Below the pieces are notes generated by a model that saw only the letters and a program-made list of their open reading frames with translations, made no database searches and was not told where the DNA came from. A stretch of DNA of 64,000 bases from assembly GCF_001641695.1 (NCBI RefSeq), contig NZ_LSEF01000025.1, positions 67,297-131,296 of the forward strand, given 5' to 3'. Numbering within the stretch: position 1 is the stretch's first letter; every line of letters begins with the position of its first letter. Both the position numbers and the translations under genes were made by a program. This DNA comes from Bradyrhizobium neotropicale (GTDB lineage: Bacteria > Pseudomonadota > Alphaproteobacteria > Rhizobiales > Xanthobacteraceae). This document shows, piece after piece, positions 21,051 to 28,700 of the stretch.

Positions 21051-23993
21051 TTATGCCGCCGCGATCTGGCAGAGAGTGACCTTGGGCTCCTGCATGCCCG
21101 TCGCGGGATCGTATCCGTAGGTGGTGATCGTGTTCGCGCTTTCGCCGAGCACGATCGGGTCGGTGCCCTTCGGGTAGTTGCCGCGAAGATCCTTGCCAGC
21201 AAGCCAGCCACCGAAATGGAAGGGCATCCAGGCAACGCCCTTGCCGACCCGCTCGGTGACGAGCGCCTTCATTCTTGCCCTGGAATTGTTCTCGGCGCCC
21301 GTGACCCAGACCCAGCCGCCGTCCTTGACGCCGCGCTCGGCTGCATCGGCGGGATTGATCTCGATGAACATGTCCTGCTGCAGTTCGGCGAGCCACGGGT
21401 TGGTGCGCGTCTCCTCGCCGCCACCTTCGTATTCGACCAGACGACCGGACGACAGGATCAGCGGGAATTGTTTTGCAATTCCCTTGTCCACCGCAGCTTT
21501 CTGCACGGAGAAGCCGATATTGGGCATCCGGAACTGCTTGGCGTCGGGCAGCGTCGGGTATTTGGCGACGAGGTCGACGCGCGGTGTGTAGATCGGCTCG
21601 CGGTGGACCGGGATCGGATCCGGCAAGCCGAAGGCATTCATGCGCGCCTTGCCGTTGCCGTAGGGTACGCAGCCATGCGCCAGCGCGACGCGCTGGATGC
21701 CGCCCGACAGGTCGAGCGACCACGACACTGTGTCCGGATTGGCTGGATTGACCTTGTTGATCACGGCCATTTCCGCTTCGGTGAGCTCGGTGTCCCAGCC
21801 GAGCTTCTTCAGGCTCGCCAGCGTAAATTCCGGATAGCCGTCCTGGATTGCCGACCCCAGGGAGTACGAGCCATCCGCGAGCAGGCTCACCTTCCGCGTC
21901 GTGCCGTCCGGCAGCTTCTCCTCGCGCTCGAGGCCGAACCGCGGCCGGAACGTGCCGCCGCCATCCATCACGTGCAGATTGGTATTGTAGAGCAAGGGCG
22001 TGCCGGGATGCTTGACCTCCGGTGATCCCCAGCATGGCCAGGGCAGACCGTAATAGTCGCCGCCGACCTCGGGATCGTCCTTCGGCGCCCGCATCGTCAG
22101 CATGTCGAACTTCGCCTGGTTCTTCATGTGCGCCTTGAGGCGCTCGGGCGATTGTCCGCAATAGCCGGTCGACCAACTTCCGCGATTCATCTCGCGTAGC
22201 ACATCCTCTGCTTCAGGAAGATTGTTCTCGACCTTGATTTTCTTGAACATTTGGTCGGCGAAGCCAAACTTCTTCGCCATCAGATAGATGATCTCGAGAT
22301 CATCCTTCGACTCGAAGATCGGCTTCACGATCTGCTCGCCCCATTGCAGCGAGCGGTTGGAGGCAACGCGCGATCCCTTGCACTCGAATTGCGTGGCGAC
22401 CGGCAGAATGTAGACGCCATCCTTGCGCCCCGCCTCGACGGAGAGCGAGGCCCAGGTGGTCGGATGCGGGTCGGCGATGACGAGCAGTTCGAGCGCCTTC
22501 AACCCATTGAGGGACTCAGGGATTCGGGTAATGCTGTTGGAGGCGTGTCCCTGCACGAACACCGCCTTCACATTGTCTTTCTGCGCGACCTGATCCTTCG
22601 GCAACGTCACCGCTTCGAACCAGCGGGTCAGCGGAATGCCGGGGGTTTCCATGATCTGCTTGGAGTCGAAGCGCGATTTCAGGAAGTCATAGTCGACCTC
22701 CCAAACACGCGACCAATGCTTCCAGGCACCTTCGGCGAGGCCGTAGTAGAACGGCAGCGTGACGATATCGAGCCCGACATCCGTCGCGCCCTGCACGTTG
22801 TCGTGGCCACGGAAGATGTTGGCGCCCGCGCCGGCCTTGCCGACATTGCCGGTCATCAAAAGCGCGATGCAGCTCGCCCGCACGTTGGCGGTACCGACGG
22901 TCTTCTGGGTCTGGCCCATGGCCCAGATCAGCGTCGCCGGCTTCTCGGTGGCAAACATCTTGGCAACGCGCTTGAGCTGCTCGCCGGGAATGCCGGTGAC
23001 GCGCTCGACTTCGTCCGGAGGCCATTTATCGACCTCCTTCTTGAGGTCGTCGAACCCGTAGACGCGTTGCCGGATGAACTCCTTGTCCTCCCAGCCGTTC
23101 TGGAGGATGTGCCACATCATGCCGTAGAGCACCGGGATGTCGGTGCCCGGCCGCATCCGCACATATTCGGTCGCGTGCGCGGCCGTGCGCGTCAGGCGTG
23201 GGTCGATGACGACAAAGTTGGCCTTTTGCAGCTCCTTGCCCTCGAGCAGATGCTGCAGTGAGACAGGATGCGCCTCCGCCGGATTGCCGCCCAGGATGAC
23301 CTGTGTCTTCGCATTGCGGATATCATTGTAGCTGTTGGTCATCGCGCCGTAGCCCCAGGTATTGGCGACGCCGGTGACGGTGGTCGAATGGCAGATGCGG
23401 GCCTGGTGATCGGTGTTGTTGGTTCCCCAGAACGCGCCGAGCTTGCGGAACAGGTAGGCGCCTTCATTGGTCATCTTGGCCGAGCCGAGCCAATAGACGG
23501 AATCGGGACCCGACTTCTCACGTACAGCTTGAAGTTTGTCGCCGATCTCGTTGATCGCGGTATCCCAGGAGACGCGGGTCCACTGCCCGCCCACCAGCTT
23601 CATCGGATAGCGCAGCCGCCGCTCGCTGTGCACGAGCTCGCGCACGGACGCGCCCTTGGCGCAATGCGAGCCGCGATTGATCGGCGAATCCCAGCTTGGC
23701 TCCTGGCCGATCCATACCCCGTTCAAGACCTCGGCCGTCACCGTGCATCCGACCGAGCAATGCGTGCAGATGCTCTTGCGGACGGCCGCGCCTGCGGTGA
23801 GCGGACCGGCCATCGCCGCTTCCGCCTTGCGCACGCTGCCGACCGGCAGGGTGCCGAGCGCGGCGAGCGCGCCGCCGGCAAGACCGGATTTGCGCAAGAA
23901 GCTGCGGCGGTCGAGACCGCCAGCCTGCCCCGCGAGGGACTCGGCAACGGAACCGTGGCGCAGGGACTGCTGGTGTGCTCGCTTGATCAGCAT
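21051..23993 (-). CDS. Formate dehydrogenase alpha subunit, Mo/W-bis-MGD, Cys-type, Tat-exported
   Basis: The catalytic subunit has 980 aa and oxidises formate to CO2 in the periplasm. The Tat motif DRRSFLRKSG lies at residues 28-37. A [4Fe-4S] site follows with C76, C79, C83 and C111. The active-site residue that is selenocysteine in E. coli FdnG is Cys201 here, in HQARICHSTTVTG, with the neighbouring catalytic His202. There is no in-frame TGA, so this is a selenium-independent enzyme. The molybdopterin-binding C-terminal domain is present. The gene is 2 bp downstream of the small Tat-peptide gene and 12 bp upstream of the beta gene. Confidence 0.97.
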   Translation of the reverse strand: MLIKRAHQQSLRHGSVAESLAGQAGGLDRRSFLRKSGLAGGALAALGTLPVGSVRKAEAAMAGPLTAGAAVRKSICTHCSVGCTVTAEVLNGVWIGQEPSWDSPINRGSHCAKGASVRELVHSERRLRYPMKLVGGQWTRVSWDTAINEIGDKLQAVREKSGPDSVYWLGSAKMTNEGAYLFRKLGAFWGTNNTDHQARICHSTTVTGVANTWGYGAMTNSYNDIRNAKTQVILGGNPAEAHPVSLQHLLEGKELQKANFVVIDPRLTRTAAHATEYVRMRPGTDIPVLYGMMWHILQNGWEDKEFIRQRVYGFDDLKKEVDKWPPDEVERVTGIPGEQLKRVAKMFATEKPATLIWAMGQTQKTVGTANVRASCIALLMTGNVGKAGAGANIFRGHDNVQGATDVGLDIVTLPFYYGLAEGAWKHWSRVWEVDYDFLKSRFDSKQIMETPGIPLTRWFEAVTLPKDQVAQKDNVKAVFVQGHASNSITRIPESLNGLKALELLVIADPHPTTWASLSVEAGRKDGVYILPVATQFECKGSRVASNRSLQWGEQIVKPIFESKDDLEIIYLMAKKFGFADQMFKKIKVENNLPEAEDVLREMNRGSWSTGYCGQSPERLKAHMKNQAKFDMLTMRAPKDDPEVGGDYYGLPWPCWGSPEVKHPGTPLLYNTNLHVMDGGGTFRPRFGLEREEKLPDGTTRKVSLLADGSYSLGSAIQDGYPEFTLASLKKLGWDTELTEAEMAVINKVNPANPDTVSWSLDLSGGIQRVALAHGCVPYGNGKARMNAFGLPDPIPVHREPIYTPRVDLVAKYPTLPDAKQFRMPNIGFSVQKAAVDKGIAKQFPLILSSGRLVEYEGGGEETRTNPWLAELQQDMFIEINPADAAERGVKDGGWVWVTGAENNSRARMKALVTERVGKGVAWMPFHFGGWLAGKDLRGNYPKGTDPIVLGESANTITTYGYDPATGMQEPKVTLCQIAAA

Positions 23994-23995
23994 GG

Positions 23996-24214
23996 TCAGC
24001 CCCCCTTAGCCGGATAACGATTGACGCGGTAAAAGGCCTTGACGTGATCGGTTTCCTTGTAGCGCGCCTTGCGCTTCTCATCGTTGGTTTCGCTGTCGGC
24101 CTGCGCGGACCCGACCAGCGGTGTCGCGAGTGTCGCGCCGGCGCCCACCGTGCCGATGCCGACCTTGCGCAGAAAGGCGCGGCGCCCAACTGTGGTTTTG
24201 CTGTCTTCACTCAT
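23996..24214 (-). CDS. Formate dehydrogenase-associated small Tat-signal protein
   Basis: This 72-aa protein is of the type known as 'formate dehydrogenase region TAT target'. The start is ATG at 24214, with AGGAGA just upstream, although the frame is open further. A Tat signal (GRRAFLRKVGIGTVGAGATL) occupies the first half. A short charged tail (RYKETDHVKAFYRVNRYP) follows. It directly precedes the alpha subunit gene with a 2-bp gap. The role is unknown; it may be a small accessory subunit carried through the Tat system with the enzyme. Confidence 0.9.
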   Translation of the reverse strand: MSEDSKTTVGRRAFLRKVGIGTVGAGATLATPLVGSAQADSETNDEKRKARYKETDHVKAFYRVNRYPAKGG

Positions 24215-24243
24215 CGCATCTCTCCTGGACCTGCAGTTGCAGG

Positions 24244-25023
24244 TCAGTTGGCGAATGTGAATGCTTCCGTCTCGATCTCGATGAAGGCGCGCCCCAGTGC
24301 GCCAACCGCACGATAGAAAATGGCGCTCTCCGCGCTCTCGATGTCGGCGAACAGCCGCCCCATCCAGGGCGCGACGTGTTTTTCGAAGAAGGCGCGCTGC
24401 GCCTCGAACGACGCCGCGAAGCGGCCTGCCGCGAAACCTGCCATGATCTCGCACAGAATGGCCGCGTGATCTTCTGGCTCCGAATTATTCGCGACGCACG
24501 CGATCCCGGACGCAGCGAGGTCGGCGCGCAGGCGCGACAACGGCCGCTCGTTGAGAAAGCCGGTCAGGTAGTAGGAGGCATAGGGCAAGAGCTCGCCGCG
24601 GCCGAGGCCGATGAACAGATCGAAATATTCGCGTTCGACCTTCGCTGCGACCGCGTTGGCGGCGGCTGCAGCCAGCTCAGCATGCGCGCGCCCGAGCGGC
24701 GTCGCATCACCGGTCAACGCTGAGAGTTGATCGAGTAGTCTTCGTGACGGTGCCGCGGATAACAGCGTCGCGAGCAACAGATATTGCTGCGCACGTGCCG
24801 CATCGACCAGATCAATCGCCTCTTTGGACAAAAGCGGCTCGCTGTACAGATCAGGCCGCAAGTCATTGCGCGATACGCCGGTGGCCGCTTCGACGGCAAT
24901 CACCCGTTGCGCTGGCACCTTGCTCCAGTTCGAAACGGACGGCTGGCTGATGCCGATTTTGCGCGCAAGCTCTGCAACGCCGCCGGCGGCGTCAATGGCT
25001 CGCTCAAGGCCATCATCACGCAC
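24244..25023 (-). CDS. HTH (YdaS/Cro-like)-TorD chaperone fusion protein
   Basis: The 259-aa product joins two domains. Residues about 5-58 form a Cro/YdaS-like helix-turn-helix (GGVAELARKIGISQPSVSNWSKV, VIAVEAATGVSRNDLRPDLY). Residues about 65-259 form a TorD/DmsD-type all-helical chaperone with the typical YFDLFIGLGRGELLPYASYYLTG segment and EPEDH. TorD proteins proofread Tat signals and guard molybdoenzyme maturation. The start is GTG 25023, with GGGAGG at 25029-25034 and a 5-nt spacer. It lies immediately upstream of the Tat peptide and alpha subunit genes, so the chaperone half probably serves this formate dehydrogenase. The DNA-binding half suggests it also regulates transcription, which is an inference. 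Confidence 0.9.
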   Translation of the reverse strand: MRDDGLERAIDAAGGVAELARKIGISQPSVSNWSKVPAQRVIAVEAATGVSRNDLRPDLYSEPLLSKEAIDLVDAARAQQYLLLATLLSAAPSRRLLDQLSALTGDATPLGRAHAELAAAAANAVAAKVEREYFDLFIGLGRGELLPYASYYLTGFLNERPLSRLRADLAASGIACVANNSEPEDHAAILCEIMAGFAAGRFAASFEAQRAFFEKHVAPWMGRLFADIESAESAIFYRAVGALGRAFIEIETEAFTFAN

Positions 25024-25062
25024 GTGGACCTCCCATCAGAGTCCGAGGTGCTTGATTTTTCT

Positions 25063-25073
25063 TTTGTTACAAA
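25063..25073. promoter_or_regulatory. Palindrome TTTGTTACAAA upstream of the HTH-TorD gene
   Basis: TTTGT and ACAAA form an inverted repeat around one central T, 40-50 bp upstream of the GTG start at 25023, in a locally AT-rich stretch. It is placed where an operator or promoter element would act. Binding by the encoded HTH domain would be autoregulation, but this is only a positional inference. Confidence 0.3.
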
Positions 25074-25152
25074 GCGCTAGGCGAAGCGTAGTCCCGGTTC
25101 CGCGGGGGGTCAATTGCCCCATAGTCTGAGGCTATAGCCTTTCGTCGGGGGT

Positions 25153-25794
25153 TTAGCGGGGCAGCGCGCCGCCATGCGTGTGGCGCCGAACCAACATCCG
25201 TTCGCTTTCAGAGCTCTCAGCGACAATTGGTTGCGTTGCAGCAGGAGCAGGTGCCGGTTCAGTGGTCGCGGCTTCTTCGGCGACGACCTCAGCGTCCGAC
25301 GTCCCGGCCTGGCGCAATTCCCGCGGAGAATCCGTGACTTCAACCGGAGGCTCGGACAGCGCCTCAGCTGATTTGCTGAGGCCGCCGACGATCTTGTCCA
25401 CGAACGCAGCCAGCTCTTGTTCGGAGCAATCCAGTGGACCAAAGCCCGGCATCGCGGTCGGATCGTTGAAGTCCCAGGCGTTTTCGGCAAGCCCGACGAA
25501 GTCGCGAATGGCGGGGTCGGCGATCCAGGCGCGACGAAGCGCCGCACGCGTCAGATCCTGCGGAATCCCTTTGCGGAGGAATGCCTTGATGTCGGTCGCT
25601 GATGTGATCGAGTCGATCGAAGGCAGGCTCGAGATGTCGAATTCCGCTTCGTCGTCCTTCGCGGCGGGCGGTGGTGCTGTTTGCATGTCGTCGTGCGTTG
25701 CCGGGGCCGGTTGCGTGGCGTTCGCCCTTGCCTCCTGCTTGCGACGGGACCAGCGTGCCAAAAACTTGTCCTCGCCCAACTTGTCCTCACTCAT
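25153..25794 (-). CDS. DUF3306 protein, formate dehydrogenase accessory
   Basis: The 213-aa protein matches DUF3306. The N-terminus FLARWSRRKQEAR is followed by a disordered Ala/Pro/acidic stretch. The core then reads LPSIDSITSATDIKAFLRKG and ALRRAWIADPAIRDFVGLAENAWDFNDP. A low-complexity Ala/Pro/Glu tail ends in HTHGGALPR. No enzymatic motif is seen. It overlaps the DUF3305 gene by ATGA and precedes the TorD-fusion gene by 129 bp. The family is repeatedly found with formate dehydrogenases, and the function is unknown. Confidence 0.88.
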   Translation of the reverse strand: MSEDKLGEDKFLARWSRRKQEARANATQPAPATHDDMQTAPPPAAKDDEAEFDISSLPSIDSITSATDIKAFLRKGIPQDLTRAALRRAWIADPAIRDFVGLAENAWDFNDPTAMPGFGPLDCSEQELAAFVDKIVGGLSKSAEALSEPPVEVTDSPRELRQAGTSDAEVVAEEAATTEPAPAPAATQPIVAESSESERMLVRRHTHGGALPR

Positions 25795-26306
25795 TCGTGT
25801 CCGCCTTCATGCTGCCGGCGCGCGAGCGCCTCCGGATCGGCCTGCCGCCGCTTGCGTTTGAAGAACTCGCGTTCGACGTGGTGCTCGGCAACGAAGCTTT
25901 CAATCTGCTCGCGCAGCATCTCCGGCATGGGAACCGCCTCGACAAGATTCGCACCGGCTTCCGTGAACGCCTCGCCTTCGGCAGGATCGGCGGTGGCGGC
26001 AGCCACCGAATAGGGCCAGGCGCCTTCTGCCGGCGACAATACGGTCCAGATGCTCGGACTTCCCGAGGCGAGATTGTCGCGATAGCGCGCCGTCTCGGAA
26101 CTGTAGAGATCGACCATGGCGCTGCCGGCGTAGAACAACGTCGTCCCGTCCTCTTCGCGCAGCACCGTCCAGGGCTTTGTGTCCAGCTCGTCCGGCAGCA
26201 CGGCGACGGCACGCCAGACAAAGTCGGTCCACGGCGAGTCCGCCCTGTGCCGCTCGACCACGATGCCGACGGGGATGCGCACAAGCGGCAGCGCGGCCGG
26301 GCTCAT
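25791..26306 (-). CDS. DUF3305 protein, formate dehydrogenase accessory
   Basis: The 171-aa protein matches DUF3305, with the characteristic opening IPVGIVVERHRADSPWTDF. RAVAVLPDE and YAGSAMVDLYSSETARYRDNLAS follow. The C-terminal helix is basic (REFFKRKRRQADPEALARR). No signal peptide or membrane helix is seen, so it is probably cytoplasmic. Both ends overlap neighbours by 4 bp, showing tight coupling with the DUF6352 and DUF3306 genes. Confidence 0.88.
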   Translation of the reverse strand: MSPAALPLVRIPVGIVVERHRADSPWTDFVWRAVAVLPDELDTKPWTVLREEDGTTLFYAGSAMVDLYSSETARYRDNLASGSPSIWTVLSPAEGAWPYSVAAATADPAEGEAFTEAGANLVEAVPMPEMLREQIESFVAEHHVEREFFKRKRRQADPEALARRQHEGGHE

Positions 26307-27310
26307 GTCACCATCTCCAGGTGTTTGATCGGCAACCCCGTCAGCAGGTTCTGCGGCTTCATCCGGAGCTTGTGATCGGAGCTCATCGACAGAATGAGAT
26401 AGACCGGCTCACCCTGCATCTCGGCTGCAGCCGCGTTCGTGTCTGCAAACCTCAGGCAGAACAATGAGAGCACGCGTGCGGCGCTGCGATCGTCGAGCCG
26501 CTCGCCGTGCCAGAGACGGTCGCCGAGCCTGGTCGCATCAGTGTCGAGCCCCACATACCAGGTGAGGTGCGCATCACGCAGCTCGCGCAGCGGCTCGATG
26601 CTGACGTCGATCCCGAGCAGATGGGAGATCCAGCGCGCCATCGCCTGCGCCAGCGCGCTCGGCCCGCGGCCGCCTGCGGTGAGGTCGAACGCCATGTCAA
26701 AATGGTCACTTCTAGGCCAATAATCGTCGGCATTGTCCTCGCTCAAGACGTCCAGCTCGGCATCGGTCACTGCCCCCAGCATCGACATCAGCGAGAGCAC
26801 CGGGGTCGGGCTCTGCCCACCGACGACCTCTTCATCGCCGAGCAGCAGGGCCCGTTCTTGCGGCAGGATACGCTGCGGGCGGAAGAACAGCTCGGCTGCG
26901 CGCAGCACGAACGGATCATCGCAGCCATCGAGCGCATTGCGCAGGATCACGTGCACGAGCTGATTGACGAACAGCGGCGGCACATCGTTCGCCCCCGACC
27001 GGACGGTTGCAAGATAGGCGGCCTCCAGCGTCGGATGCCGCACCAGCAGATCGCGATAGGCAAGCACGAGCCGCCAGTTCTCCCTCGCATCCGCATCGAC
27101 AATCGCAGCGATCTCGTCCGCGCTGACCGGCCGGCGGGGAGCGGCGAGCAGCTCGCGGTGCAGCCGCCGCTCGACCGGGCATGCTTCGTCCGGTGGAATC
27201 AGCTCGGGACGGACGAAATAGGCTTTCAGGAACTCCTCGGTGACGCAAAGCCCGCCGCTCTCGTCACGATCGAGCAGATGATGGCCGCACGCGATCCAGA
27301 AATCATTCAT
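26303..27310 (-). CDS. DUF6352 family protein in the formate dehydrogenase operon
   Basis: The 335-aa soluble protein starts MNDFWIACGHHLLDRDESG, which I recognise as the DUF6352 type. It is mostly helical with acidic stretches (LSEDNADDYWPRSDHFD). A conserved-looking C-terminal GEPVYLILSMSSDHKLRMKP segment is present. No known catalytic motif is visible. It overlaps its neighbours by ATGA on both sides. Its place between DUF6505 and DUF3305 points to enzyme maturation or assembly, but nothing in the sequence shows a mechanism. Confidence 0.82.
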   Translation of the reverse strand: MNDFWIACGHHLLDRDESGGLCVTEEFLKAYFVRPELIPPDEACPVERRLHRELLAAPRRPVSADEIAAIVDADARENWRLVLAYRDLLVRHPTLEAAYLATVRSGANDVPPLFVNQLVHVILRNALDGCDDPFVLRAAELFFRPQRILPQERALLLGDEEVVGGQSPTPVLSLMSMLGAVTDAELDVLSEDNADDYWPRSDHFDMAFDLTAGGRGPSALAQAMARWISHLLGIDVSIEPLRELRDAHLTWYVGLDTDATRLGDRLWHGERLDDRSAARVLSLFCLRFADTNAAAAEMQGEPVYLILSMSSDHKLRMKPQNLLTGLPIKHLEMVT

Positions 27311-27846
27311 CGGTGCCGCGGCTCCTGGTTCATATCGGCGAGCCTCAGATTGCTGTCGGGCTCGACATCATCCTCGACTTCCATGAACGAGAACGCCTTG
27401 CTGTGTCCCTGCCCTGCCCGCAGTTGCAGCCTGCGGAACGACTCCCGGACTTCGCCATCGCTCACCGAACGGTGAACCGCGATGAGCGAACTGATCGGAT
27501 GCGTGCAGAGCGACTGCGCAAAGGCGACCTCCTCTTCCGCAGCCGTCCGTGCGGTTGCCAGATCCGGCGCGCCGAAACGATCGATGAGTTGCCCGGCGAG
27601 GAGTTCGATCAACGCCCTGCGATCGTCGTCGGTTGCCGGCACAATCTGCACCAGTGTCGACCACCCCCAGGATTGCACCCCGAGGAAGCCGCTGCGGAAG
27701 GCCGCACGCGCCTTGCCGCTCATGGCCGTCGGATCCTGGTCGCAGAAGCGGAACGCGCCGGAGACGGCCCATTCGCCAGGTTCGGCCGGCGCGTCGAACA
27801 CAAAAGTGTCGGAGGGATCGAGCGCGATGGTGCGCAGCAGTTTCAC
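27307..27846 (-). CDS. DUF6505 family protein in the formate dehydrogenase operon
   Basis: The 179-aa protein starts MKLLRTIALDPSDTFVFDAP, the DUF6505 pattern. FCDQDPTAMSGKARAAFRSGFLG and a helical region with AAEEEVAFAQSLC follow. No signal peptide is present. It overlaps the pseudo-ligase gene upstream and the DUF6352 gene downstream by 4 bp each. The function is unknown; the gene co-occurs with formate dehydrogenase accessory genes. Confidence 0.82.
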   Translation of the reverse strand: MKLLRTIALDPSDTFVFDAPAEPGEWAVSGAFRFCDQDPTAMSGKARAAFRSGFLGVQSWGWSTLVQIVPATDDDRRALIELLAGQLIDRFGAPDLATARTAAEEEVAFAQSLCTHPISSLIAVHRSVSDGEVRESFRRLQLRAGQGHSKAFSFMEVEDDVEPDSNLRLADMNQEPRHR

Positions 27847-28598
27847 AGCCGCGGTCCTCCGAGCTTCGGATCGAGCCAGGACGGCGTGGCGAGCGCCTTG
27901 ACCAGTTCGCTCCGCTCGGTCCGGTCAGTGTTGATGCGGCGTGCGAGGAGATCGCCGCAATCATCGATCCGCAGGACGGTTTTCCGCTCGCGGGCCATGC
28001 GACTGAGATAGTCGCGCGCGACGCCGTCAAAGCCATCGACCTGCCAGCTATCGATCACGCGCATCAAATGCCGCGCGAAGCTCTCGGTCACCTCTACGGC
28101 GCCCGCTTCGCCAAACCCCTCCTCATCCAGCGCGGACGCGAGCGGATGAACGCCCGGCCCCTGGTCGGCCATTGCGACCGTCCGGATCATCGCGCCAAAC
28201 ACGAGCCAGGCGGGCGGCTCATCCTCGCGCGCGGACGACGGCCATCCCATCCGCCCGCCGCCGACCAGCCCCCCGTCAATCTCGACGGCGTCGGGCCAGC
28301 CGATCGCGACCGTCTTGTTCGGCGGCGCATAGGCGCGAAGAGCGTCAGTGAGCGCGACCATGCCCGCGTAGAAGGCGCGTCGCGCGGTGCTCAAGGGTTC
28401 GCCCGGCTCGAGCACCACGGCGAATTCCGCAAGATCGAACCGGCCGACGCACACCAGCGTCCCAGCGCCGCTTTTGGGTGCAATGCGGCAAGCGTGGGCA
28501 AAGGCGTCTCCGCTCTCACGCAACCGGACGAGCGTGAATGGCGGCGGCAGATGGATCGGTTCCGCCAGGGAAACGTGGCTGGTTGGGGTCGACCGCAG
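27843..28598 (-). CDS. Biotin/lipoate ligase-like protein (DUF4444), apparently degenerate, probable CTG start
   Basis: The product (251 aa from the proposed start) belongs to the biotin/lipoate-protein ligase fold with a C-terminal DUF4444 region. The ligase core is recognisable in GAGTLVCVGRFDLAEFAVVL and WPDAVEIDGGLVGGG. The lysine-bearing KWPND and KxxG motifs of active ligases appear as GWPDA and GLVGG, so the ligase activity is probably lost. The frame contains no ATG, GTG or TTG near the conserved N-terminus. CTG 28596-28598 has GGAGG (28605-28609) with a 6-nt spacer and is the best start. The gene overlaps DUF6505 by ATGA and heads the leftward formate operon. Confidence 0.78.
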   Translation of the reverse strand: MRSTPTSHVSLAEPIHLPPPFTLVRLRESGDAFAHACRIAPKSGAGTLVCVGRFDLAEFAVVLEPGEPLSTARRAFYAGMVALTDALRAYAPPNKTVAIGWPDAVEIDGGLVGGGRMGWPSSAREDEPPAWLVFGAMIRTVAMADQGPGVHPLASALDEEGFGEAGAVEVTESFARHLMRVIDSWQVDGFDGVARDYLSRMARERKTVLRIDDCGDLLARRINTDRTERSELVKALATPSWLDPKLGGPRL

Positions 28599-28700
28599 GG
28601 CCGTCCTCCACTTTCCTTTTCTTCCCGATAGTGAAAATCTATACGAGGTGCAGGAACGGCGCGAGTCCGTAAGACGGCGCCGCACTGGCGGAGGGATCAC
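28599..28700. promoter_or_regulatory. Divergent control region of the formate locus
   Basis: The 102 bp between the two proposed CTG starts must contain the promoters of both the leftward accessory/formate dehydrogenase operon and the rightward Fe-S protein operon. An AT-rich island sits at about 28611-28645 (CTTTCCTTTTCTTCC, then AAAATCTATA). Both flanks carry strong purine-rich ribosome sites reading outward. I see no FNR/FixK-type palindrome. Confidence 0.55.

Noticed and set aside
20730..23261. Two long plus-strand frames (431 and 336 codons)
   Set aside because: They lie opposite formate dehydrogenase alpha and beta genes, are shadow frames of GC-rich coding sequence, and show no domain or ribosome site.
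21051..23993. Possible selenocysteine enzyme
   Set aside because: The active-site position is a Cys codon (Cys201) and there is no in-frame TGA, so no Sec insertion is needed.
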